From Deltaproteobacteria bacterium (lineage in GTDB: Bacteria > Desulfobacterota > GWC2-55-46 > DRQE01), in NCBI GenBank assembly GCA_030631875.1, contig DAOVKH010000015.1:1-14120 (forward strand): DNA of 14,120 nt, written 5' to 3'. Position 1 is the first letter of the stretch, and each line of letters opens with the position of its first letter. This document shows positions 7,362 through 13,709 of this stretch, in pieces. Both the position numbers and the translations under genes were made by a program. Below the pieces are notes generated by a model. That model saw only the letters and a list, made by a program, of their open reading frames with translations, ran no database searches and was not told where the DNA came from.

Positions 7362-7390
7362 TTGACATAAGTACTTAATTATGCTTAAAT
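7362..7390 (+). promoter_or_regulatory. Sigma-70-type promoter of pycAB
   Basis: A consensus -35 box TTGACA (7362-7367) is followed by a 17-base spacer and a -10-like TTAAAT (7385-7390; 4 of 6 consensus). It lies 44 bases before the pycA ATG and just after the gltX terminator. The spacer holds a perfect palindrome, TAAGTACTTA (7368-7377), which could be a repressor site. Confidence 0.6.
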
Positions 7391-7433
7391 ATCTGTCTTC
7401 TAATATCATATTAAATAGTGATTGAGAGAACTT

Positions 7434-8855
7434 ATGTTATTTAAAAAAGTGCTTGTAGCAAACAGAGGCGAGATAGCCACTCGTGTCATAAGAGCCTGTA
7501 AGGAGCTTGACATCCCGACCGTTGCCATCTACTCGGAGGAGGACTCAACGGCTCTGCACGTCAAGAAGGCCGACGAGGCCTATATGGTAGGCCCGGGGCC
7601 AATAGAGGGCTACCTGAACGTCCACAGGGTCGTGGATCTGGCAAAGAAGGTCGGAGTAGATGCCATACATCCCGGCTACGGCTTCCTATCCGAAAACCCA
7701 CGCCTGCCTGCGGTATGCGAGGCACGAGGAATCACATTCATAGGCCCTTCGAGTAAGGCCATCACCGATATGGGAGACAAGGTAACGGCGCGCGCCATTA
7801 TGAAGGCCGCCGGAGTCCCCATACTGCCCGGCACGAAAGACCCTGTCACCAATACAGACGAAGCCCTCATAAAGGCCAGAGAGATTGGCTACCCCGTAAT
7901 GGTAAAGGCTTCGGGCGGAGGCGGCGGACGAGGCCTTCGCATAGTAGAGAACCCAAGCGAGCTTAAGGGCGCGCTTGAAAGTGCTGCGAAGGAATCAAAG
8001 GCGGCATTCGGCGTATCCGATATATTTATAGAAAAATACCTCGAACGCCCTCGCCACATAGAGTTTCAAGTATTAGCCGACAAGCACGGCAATGTCATAC
8101 ACTTGGGCGAGCGTGATTGCTCCATCCAGCGTCGTCACCAAAAACTCGTTGAGATAGCACCGTCGCTCGTCTTGGACGAAGACCTGCGCCGTCGTATGGG
8201 TGAGGCCGCCATACTCGCCGCAAGGAGTGTAGATTACACAAATGCCGGAACGGTTGAATTCTTACTCGATAAAAACAAAAACTTTTACTTTCTCGAAATG
8301 AACACGCGCATTCAGGTCGAACACCCTGTGACCGAAGAGGTAACGGGCATAGACCTCGTAAAGAAGCAGATCGAGATAGCGGCAGGCGAAGAACTTACCG
8401 TTAAGCAAGAAGACGTCAAGTTCTCAGGTTTTGCCATAGAGTGCAGAATAAACGCCGAAGACCCGAAGAACAAGTTCGTACCGAGCTTCGGTAGGGTTAC
8501 GGCCTACTACTCCCCCGGCGGCATAGGGGTTAGGATAGACGGTGCCGTATATAAGGACTACGTCATCCCCTCGTGCTACGACTCGATGATAGTCAAGCTC
8601 ATCACATCGGGCTCGACGTGGCAGGAGACGGTTAAGAGGATGGACAGATCTCTCGAAGAATTCGCAATCAGGGGTGTGAAGACGACGATACCTTTCCTGC
8701 GTAACATCATGAACGACGAAGACTTCAAGAACGGAGACTTCGATACCGCTTATATAGACAGAAAACCGGAACTCATGGAATACTACGAGTACGCCGAACC
8801 GACAGACCTTGTAGCGGCAATATCAGCCGCCATAGCCGCATACCACGGTTTTTAA
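7434..8855 (+). CDS. pycA: Biotin carboxylase subunit of a two-subunit pyruvate carboxylase (PycA/AccC type)
   Basis: This 473-residue protein is a complete biotin carboxylase. It uses ATP and bicarbonate to carboxylate the biotin carried by its partner. The N-terminal domain starts LFKKVLVANRGEIATRVIRA. The ATP-grasp glycine-rich loop KASGGGGGRGLRIV is at about 158-171. The catalytic segment FLEMNTRIQVEHPVTE is at about 286-301, with the metal-binding Glu288 and Asn290 and the catalytic Arg292 in view. The C-terminal domain is present and the length is typical of free AccC and PycA. It lies 14 bases before the gene for a carboxyltransferase-biotin carrier protein, which argues for pyruvate carboxylase subunit A rather than acetyl-CoA carboxylase, although a shared AccC role is possible. 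A TTG at 7422 is in frame, but the ATG at 7434 gives the family N-terminus. Confidence 0.92.
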   Translation: MLFKKVLVANRGEIATRVIRACKELDIPTVAIYSEEDSTALHVKKADEAYMVGPGPIEGYLNVHRVVDLAKKVGVDAIHPGYGFLSENPRLPAVCEARGITFIGPSSKAITDMGDKVTARAIMKAAGVPILPGTKDPVTNTDEALIKAREIGYPVMVKASGGGGGRGLRIVENPSELKGALESAAKESKAAFGVSDIFIEKYLERPRHIEFQVLADKHGNVIHLGERDCSIQRRHQKLVEIAPSLVLDEDLRRRMGEAAILAARSVDYTNAGTVEFLLDKNKNFYFLEMNTRIQVEHPVTEEVTGIDLVKKQIEIAAGEELTVKQEDVKFSGFAIECRINAEDPKNKFVPSFGRVTAYYSPGGIGVRIDGAVYKDYVIPSCYDSMIVKLITSGSTWQETVKRMDRSLEEFAIRGVKTTIPFLRNIMNDEDFKNGDFDTAYIDRKPELMEYYEYAEPTDLVAAISAAIAAYHGF

Positions 8856-8869
8856 TAAAAGGAGATATC

Positions 8870-10792
8870 ATGCCTGCAAAGAAGAAGATAGCCCACAAGA
8901 CGACAAGGGGCAAGAGCAAACTCAGAAAGACACTATCAAAGGCCTCGCTCACGACGAACACTAAGAAGGCCTACATAACAGATACCGTCCTTAGGGACGC
9001 CCATCAGTCGCTCTTGGCTACGAGGCTTCGCACCGAAGATATGTTGGATGCGTGCAAGATGCTCGACAAGATCGGTTACTGGAGCTTAGAGGTATGGGGC
9101 GGAGCGACATTCGACTCCTGTCTGCGCTTCCTAAAGGAAGACCCTTGGGAGAGGCTCAGGACACTCAGGAAGGCTCTGCCAAATACGCGCCTTCAGATGC
9201 TCCTTCGCGGGCAAAACCTCGTCGGATACAGGCACTACGCCGACGATGTTGTGAGAAAATTCGTCGAGCTTGCCGTATCTAATGGCGTAGACGTATTCAG
9301 GATATTCGACGCCCTGAATGACACACGTAACTTAGAGGTCGCCATAACGGCGGCCAAGGACGCGCGCGCCATAGTCGAAGGAACTATCAGCTATACGACA
9401 AGCCCCGTCCATACGCACGACAAGTTCGTAACACTTGCGAAAGATTTAGCCAATATGGGTGCGGACGTCATATGTATAAAAGACATGGCCGGTTTGCTTA
9501 CACCACAGAACGCCTTTGACCTCGTAAAGAAGATTAAGCGTAAGGTGAAGCTCCCCATACACATGCACTCGCACGATTCATCCGGCCTTGCATCAATGAG
9601 CTACCTAAAGGGCATCGAGGGCGGAGCCGACATAATAGACACCGCCATATCGTCGTTAGCCTCAGGCACGTCTCAGCCGCCTACCGAATCAATGGTTGCG
9701 GCCCTTAAAGACACGCCTTACAATACGGGGCTAAGTATGAGCCTCCTTGGCGAGGTTGCCGAGTACTTTAAGAAGATTAGAAAGAAGTATAGCCGCTTTG
9801 AGACCATATACTCAGGCGTTAATACAAAGACGCTCGTCGTTCAAGTCCCGGGCGGCATGATATCCAACTTGGCTCTACAACTTAAAGAGCAAGACGCCAT
9901 AGACCGTATGGATGACGTCCTCGACGAGATTCCGCGCGTAAGGAAAGACATGGGATACCCGCCACTCGTAACACCTTCGAGTCAGGTCGTCGGCACTCAG
10001 GCCACACTCAACGTCTTAACGGGCGAGCGGTATAAGGTTATCACCAGTGAGACACGTAATTACTTTAAAGGCCTCTACGGTACGGCCCCGGGCAGGATAA
10101 ACCCACAGGCACGTAAGAAGGCCATAGGCGATGAAAAGCCCATTAAGTGCCGTCCGGCAGACCTACTTGAGCCGGAGCTCGATAAACTCGCAGAGGAAGC
10201 AGGAGATAAGATAAAGAGCCCGGAAGATCTGCTCACTTATGCGCTCTTCCCCATGGTCGCAATGGACTTCTTTGAAGCACGCGCCGCGGGCACACTTGAG
10301 CCTGAATCCCTTGAAGACCCGGATGGAGCGCAATCTAAGACACCCATGCACCTGGCACCGAGTGAATTCAATATAACCGTACATGGCGAGAGCTATAGCG
10401 TCAAGGTCGCCGGAGCGGGTCATATGGTAGACGGTAAACGCCCATTCTTCCTTAAGGTAAATGACCGCTTGGAAGAGGTAGTCGTCGAATCACTTCAGGA
10501 GATAATACCTACTACGGCAGGAGTGCTCGAGAGCGAATCCATACCGCAAAGTGTCAGGCCAAAGGCCAAGGGCGAAGGCGACGTTACGACACCTGTTCCC
10601 GGTAAGGTTACTTCAATAAAGATTGCCGTCGGCGATAGCGTCACAGAGGGCGATACCGTCCTTACCGTCGAGGCCATGAAGATGGAGAACGAAGTCCATA
10701 CGCCGATAAGCGGTGTAGTTAAGAGGATACTCGTAAAGGTCGGCTCGGACGTAAACCCTGACGAGACCTTGATGGAAATAGCACCGGAGTAA
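8870..10792 (+). CDS. pycB: Carboxyltransferase-biotin carrier subunit of pyruvate carboxylase (PycB/OadA type)
   Basis: This 640-residue protein moves CO2 from carboxybiotin to pyruvate, giving oxaloacetate. The carboxyltransferase barrel begins ITDTVLRDAHQS with Asp43. It includes CIKDMAG with Lys204, the lysine carbamylated in relatives, and HMHSHDSSG with metal ligands His233 and His235. A linker follows, then a C-terminal biotinyl domain whose EAMKMEN carries the biotin on Lys604. No membrane OadB or OadG subunit accompanies it, so an anaplerotic carboxylase is more likely than a sodium-pumping decarboxylase. A 2-oxoglutarate carboxylase (CfiAB) of the reductive TCA cycle is a close relative and cannot be excluded. 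The start is firm (AAAGGAG seven bases upstream), so the lysine-rich N-terminal tail of about 34 residues is genuine. Confidence 0.92.
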   Translation: MPAKKKIAHKTTRGKSKLRKTLSKASLTTNTKKAYITDTVLRDAHQSLLATRLRTEDMLDACKMLDKIGYWSLEVWGGATFDSCLRFLKEDPWERLRTLRKALPNTRLQMLLRGQNLVGYRHYADDVVRKFVELAVSNGVDVFRIFDALNDTRNLEVAITAAKDARAIVEGTISYTTSPVHTHDKFVTLAKDLANMGADVICIKDMAGLLTPQNAFDLVKKIKRKVKLPIHMHSHDSSGLASMSYLKGIEGGADIIDTAISSLASGTSQPPTESMVAALKDTPYNTGLSMSLLGEVAEYFKKIRKKYSRFETIYSGVNTKTLVVQVPGGMISNLALQLKEQDAIDRMDDVLDEIPRVRKDMGYPPLVTPSSQVVGTQATLNVLTGERYKVITSETRNYFKGLYGTAPGRINPQARKKAIGDEKPIKCRPADLLEPELDKLAEEAGDKIKSPEDLLTYALFPMVAMDFFEARAAGTLEPESLEDPDGAQSKTPMHLAPSEFNITVHGESYSVKVAGAGHMVDGKRPFFLKVNDRLEEVVVESLQEIIPTTAGVLESESIPQSVRPKAKGEGDVTTPVPGKVTSIKIAVGDSVTEGDTVLTVEAMKMENEVHTPISGVVKRILVKVGSDVNPDETLMEIAPE

Positions 10793-10811
10793 TAATAGAT
10801 CTGACCACAGT

Positions 10812-10840
10812 AGGTGCGCCCTCAGAGAGAGGGCGCACCT
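10812..10840 (+). terminator. GC-rich hairpin after pycB, probable transcript end
   Basis: A perfect 12-base-pair stem, AGGTGCGCCCTC (10812-10823) with its complement (10829-10840), closes an AGAGA loop 19 bases after the pycB stop. No T-run follows; the next bases are GTAAAAAC. It may therefore be Rho-assisted, or an mRNA-stabilising structure rather than a classical intrinsic terminator. Confidence 0.55.
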
Positions 10841-10908
10841 GTAAAAACAAAAGCTTTCAGAGAATCTAACTGAGGCCTCTTTTATCCCGCGAAAGCCTTC
10901 TTAAAAAT

Positions 10909-11793
10909 ATGTCTTCTATCCCCGCAACAATCATCTCAACGGTAATACCCGTCTTCTCCATAATAGGGTTGGGTTACGTATTTGCCCGCTTCAAGAAGAT
11001 AAGCTTCGACTCGATAATAGAGATACTCCTCTATATAACGATACCGGCGCTCGTCATATCCTCCATATCAAAGAGCCCTATAATCCTCGGCGAGTTCGGC
11101 CTAATCGCCATATCCGTCGCAATAATAGTCGCCGTAACAGCACTCGCAAGCTACATATACCTGCGCATAACTAAGCAGCAGGGGCAACGAGGGTTTTACC
11201 TTACGACCATATTCATGAATGCAGGCAACCTCCCCTTCCCGTTAGCGTTTCTGGCATTCGGCGACGAAGGCTTGGCCATCACAATACTATTCTACATAGT
11301 AATCAGCGTACTCGTATATACGCTCGGCATATATATCGCAAAGGGTTCCGACGGTATGGGGGAGATGCTGAAACTTCCGCTCCTATACTCGGTCATATTG
11401 GCCGTCGGATTAAACCTGTCGGGATATAGGTTGCCCGAGCCGATAATGACTACCTGCGAGATGTTAGGTGTCGCCACAATACCATTGATGCTTATAGCAC
11501 TTGGCTATCAGCTCTATTCAACTAAGATCACGCACCTGCGTGAGAGCTTCGCGGCATCGTTCATACGCATAGCGGTGGGGCTTGGTGGCGGATTCCTGGC
11601 GGTAACCATACTCAATATCGACGGGCTCTTGAGGCAGATAATACTACTCTCCTCTGTAATGCCTTCGGCTGTCATAACATTTATCTTCAGTTACCGCTAT
11701 AATGTACAGAGCGAACTCGTAGCCTCAACCGTATCGATGAGCACACTTATCAGCATAGTAACTATACCGGCACTCTTCATATGGATACTCTGA
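10909..11793 (+). CDS. AEC-family permease (auxin efflux carrier type)
   Basis: This 294-residue protein is almost wholly hydrophobic, with about ten predicted membrane segments in two five-helix halves separated by a short polar stretch (KGSDGMGEMLKLP, about 145-157). The first half contains the family pattern MNAGNLPFPLAFLAFGDEGL (about 103-122), a helix break near the substrate site of this bile/arsenite/riboflavin-type transporter fold. The second half has ATIPLMLIALGYQL, also typical of COG0679 proteins. Bacterial members export or import small organic acids such as malate. The substrate here is unknown, although the upstream pyruvate carboxylase makes a dicarboxylate link worth considering. 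No clear Shine-Dalgarno site precedes the ATG, and a hairpin separates it from pycB, so it probably has its own promoter. Confidence 0.85.
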   Translation: MSSIPATIISTVIPVFSIIGLGYVFARFKKISFDSIIEILLYITIPALVISSISKSPIILGEFGLIAISVAIIVAVTALASYIYLRITKQQGQRGFYLTTIFMNAGNLPFPLAFLAFGDEGLAITILFYIVISVLVYTLGIYIAKGSDGMGEMLKLPLLYSVILAVGLNLSGYRLPEPIMTTCEMLGVATIPLMLIALGYQLYSTKITHLRESFAASFIRIAVGLGGGFLAVTILNIDGLLRQIILLSSVMPSAVITFIFSYRYNVQSELVASTVSMSTLISIVTIPALFIWIL

Positions 11794-11831
11794 ATGCGAA
11801 TCCAATGCTGTGCTTTTTATTAGAAATAGAC

Positions 11832-11837
11832 TATAAT
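11832..11837 (+). promoter_or_regulatory. Possible -10 box TATAAT before the small membrane protein gene
   Basis: A perfect TATAAT lies 47 bases before the GTG start of the next gene. No convincing -35 box is seen 16-18 bases upstream, so this is tentative. Confidence 0.3.
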
Positions 11838-11884
11838 TACACTGTACTTAGAATTATAACTTCTGAAAGGGCTAACCTTAAGGC

Positions 11885-12400
11885 GTGTCTAAGAATATAC
11901 TCTCATTAATGTCAATACTAATATTACCGCTCCTGAGGGCATTCCTGATGGGATGCTTTTTAGTGCTTCCGATTGAGGGGCTCTTGAAGCTCAACTTCTA
12001 CACCATTGAGCTTACGAGGAGTTCCTTCGGTGTCTTTCTCTTAACGGTACCGGTGGTTATATGGATAGCCTACTACGTCCCCTTCCTATTCCTCTTCGGT
12101 AAGAACGAACGCTTCTCAGCTATACGTGAGCTTTCAGCAACTCTATGGCCTCAGGCATCAGCGGCCATAGTGCTGACGCTAATAGTACTCTTCACCAAGC
12201 TAACCTTGACTTGGGTAATCGCAACACTCGTATTGTCGATACTCGTATCGCTCTTAGTATTTATCTATGAGATACGCCTATTCGGCCAAAGAATAAGCGA
12301 AGTAAAGGGCTTCTCCCCCAAGAAGAGCCGCATAACCGCCGCCTTAATCTTCGTCATCGTACCGGTCGTCGTAACGCTAATAGTAGACGCTGTAATCTGA
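11885..12400 (+). CDS. Unrecognised integral membrane protein
   Basis: This 171-residue protein is not one I recognise. It is very hydrophobic, with about five predicted membrane segments at roughly 5-29, 49-71, 90-106, 108-129 and 149-170. Short charged loops lie between them: FGKNERFSAIRELS near 71-84, and a basic loop GQRISEVKGFSPKKSR near 134-149 that should face the cytoplasm. There are no clear catalytic residues, no signal-peptide cleavage site and no repeat. The GTG start follows an in-frame stop directly, and the best purine run (GAAAGGG) sits about 14 bases upstream, so translation initiation may be weak. An internal ATG at codon 9 is an alternative start. It is downstream of the AEC permease on the same strand and converges on selD. 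Confidence 0.6.
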   Translation: MSKNILSLMSILILPLLRAFLMGCFLVLPIEGLLKLNFYTIELTRSSFGVFLLTVPVVIWIAYYVPFLFLFGKNERFSAIRELSATLWPQASAAIVLTLIVLFTKLTLTWVIATLVLSILVSLLVFIYEIRLFGQRISEVKGFSPKKSRITAALIFVIVPVVVTLIVDAVI

Positions 12401-12434
12401 TTGTGAGGTTGTAGGATAAGGAGACTTATTCAGA

Positions 12435-12453
12435 TTAAGTACGTCGAACGACG
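12435..12453 (+). repeat. 19-base direct repeat, copy 1
   Basis: TTAAGTACGTCGAACGACG is identical to the copy at 12567-12585. Its 3' part, CGTCG-AA-CGACG, is an inverted repeat that could form a small hairpin or bind a dimeric protein. Confidence 0.85.
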
Positions 12454-12566
12454 GACCTTGAAAGATAACAAAGAAGACGGGCAATTATCACAGCCACACA
12501 AACCCAGCGGCAAAGAGAAGTCTTCGTAATCAAGGCTATGGAAGGGCTCAGGAGTGAGTCGTACTT

Positions 12567-12585
12567 TTAAGTACGTCGAACGACG
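12567..12585 (+). repeat. 19-base direct repeat, copy 2
   Basis: This is the second exact copy, 132 bases downstream of the first. Here the 5' side adds GTACTT (12561-12566), making a further inverted pair with AAGTAC (12569-12574). Confidence 0.85.
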
Positions 12586-12633
12586 AAGCCCGCACCATAA
12601 CGCAGAGTACGGAGACTTATCGCGACGCAAATA

Positions 12634-13680
12634 CTACTCGACACTTATAGCATAACCCTTTTTTTCAACAACACTACCGATAACAACCCCCTCAACGCCA
12701 CCCTCTTTAAGTGCCGCTAAGAGTGCCTCTACCCTCGCCTCACTAACTGAAATAAGAAGACCGCCTGAGGTCTGCGGATCATGCAAGAGCATCTCAAGGT
12801 CTTTGCCAACACTCTCTAAAACCTCTACGGAATCCTTAAGGAATTCACTATTGGTCTCTATGGCTCTCGGCCTGTTCTTGCGCTTTGCTACGAGCCTCAG
12901 AGCGTCGTCGAATAAGGGCACGTCATTTGAACGTATGACGAGTGTCTTACCCGAGCCGTCTGCCATTTCAAAGGCGTGACCAAGGAGGCCAAAGCCTGTA
13001 ACGTCGGTCAGGGCACTTGCCTCGAAGTCGAGCGCGCACCTTGAGGCAACTTTATTTAACGTCCTCATCGAGGTAAATACCTCTTCTCCGTCGGCTTCTG
13101 AATATTTGCCGTTCTTTATGGCACTCATTATAACGCCTATGCCAAGTGGCTTAGTAAGTACAAGTACGTCTCCCGCCTTGGCCGTTGAGTTCCTTATTAT
13201 ATTATCGATATCAACGAGCCCTGAGACCGAGAGGCCGAACTTAACCTCGGCGTCTTCTATGGAGTGTCCGCCCGCAAGGACGGCTCCGGCTTCCTTTAAC
13301 TTATCGGTAGCACCCAACATAATTTCACTCAAGATCTCCAGCGGAAGTTTCTTAGGAAAACATACGATGGCCGTTGCGAAGTTTGGCTCTCCACCCATGG
13401 CGTATATATCGCTAAGGGCGTTGGCCGCAGATATTTCTCCAAATGTATAGGCATCGTCTACTATCGGCGGAAAGAAATCCAGGCTCGTAACTATGGCGCG
13501 CGTCTCGCTCACACGATATACGGCCGCGTCGTCGGCCGTCTCAGGGCCGATCAATAGGTCTTTGTCATCCGGTTTTGGCAATCGATGCAGAACCTGCATC
13601 AGGGCGTCGGCGCCCATCTTGGATGCTCATCCGGCACAGCTTGCGTAACTCGTAAGTTTTATCTTTTTCCCAGTATTCAT
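12634..13680 (-). CDS. selD: Selenide, water dikinase (selenophosphate synthetase), selenocysteine-containing
   Basis: This 348-residue enzyme makes selenophosphate from selenide and ATP, the selenium donor for selenocysteine and selenouridine. The frame has one in-frame TGA (13627-13629), read here as selenocysteine 18. The N-terminus, KLTSYASCAGUASK, aligns with E. coli RLTQYSHGAGCGCK, placing Sec at the position of catalytic Cys17 and Lys21 at Lys20. Further SelD hallmarks are LIGPETADDAAVY, SLDFFPPIVDD, ANALSDIYAMGG, AGGHSIED, LTKPLGIGV, DVTGFGLLGH and DPQTSGGLL. Length is normal (E. coli 347). The ATG at 13680 has AGGGTG eight bases upstream. Starting after the TGA at Met22 would remove both active-site residues. 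It lies 29 bases after a ydcF-like gene and is probably co-transcribed with it. Confidence 0.95.
13584..13600 (-). promoter_or_regulatory. Bacterial SECIS hairpin of selD
   Basis: Read in the mRNA sense, GATGCAGGTTCTGCATC folds as six base pairs closing a GGUUC loop; a seventh G-C pair would leave GUU. The loop begins 33 bases after the TGA, so the spacer is 32 bases, within the 16-37 described for bacterial SECIS elements. It has the required G at the loop start and resembles the E. coli fdhF loop (GCAGGUCUGC). SelB should bind it to recode the TGA. Confidence 0.75.
13602..13615 (-). promoter_or_regulatory. GC-rich hairpin between the selD TGA and the SECIS loop
   Basis: In the mRNA sense GGGCG-CCGA-CGCCC forms a perfect five-pair stem, starting 12 bases after the TGA and ending one base before the SECIS hairpin. 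It would bring the SECIS loop closer to the recoded codon by stacking. Confidence 0.6.
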
Positions 13681-13688
13681 TATGTATT

Positions 13689-13694
13689 CACCCT
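13689..13694 (-). promoter_or_regulatory. Ribosome-binding site of full-length selD
   Basis: AGGGTG is read on the minus strand eight bases before the ATG at 13680. It supports initiation upstream of the in-frame TGA. Confidence 0.75.
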
Positions 13695-13709
13695 GTACTT
13701 ACCTTAGTA

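Larger units (their letters stand above)
12401..12633. other. Convergent intergenic region carrying a direct repeat
   Basis: This 233-base spacer lies between the 3' end of the small membrane protein gene and the 3' end of selD. It holds two exact copies of a 19-base sequence and two copies of GGAGACTTAT (12420-12429, 12611-12620) that roughly bracket them. No clear intrinsic terminator is seen for either gene. A 66-codon minus-strand frame spanning it encodes RRSTYL twice only because of the DNA repeat, and is not called as a gene. Confidence 0.6.

Noticed and set aside
7422..7433. TTG start for pycA at 7422
   Set aside because: The ATG 12 bases later gives the usual LFKKVLVANRGEIA N-terminus, and a GAGAG site lies just before it.
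12430..12630. 66-codon minus-strand open frame between selD and the membrane protein gene
   Set aside because: Its apparent internal repeat RRSTYL comes from the 19-base DNA repeat. It has no ribosome site and no recognisable fold.
12401..12633. Possible tRNA-Sec gene next to selD
   Set aside because: CGTCGAACGACG looks slightly like a T-arm, but no acceptor stem, anticodon arm or CCA end could be assembled around it.
13627..13629. TGA as a true stop or a disabling mutation in selD
   Set aside because: The sequence on both sides is conserved SelD in one frame, the TGA is exactly at the catalytic Cys/Sec position, and a SECIS-like hairpin follows.
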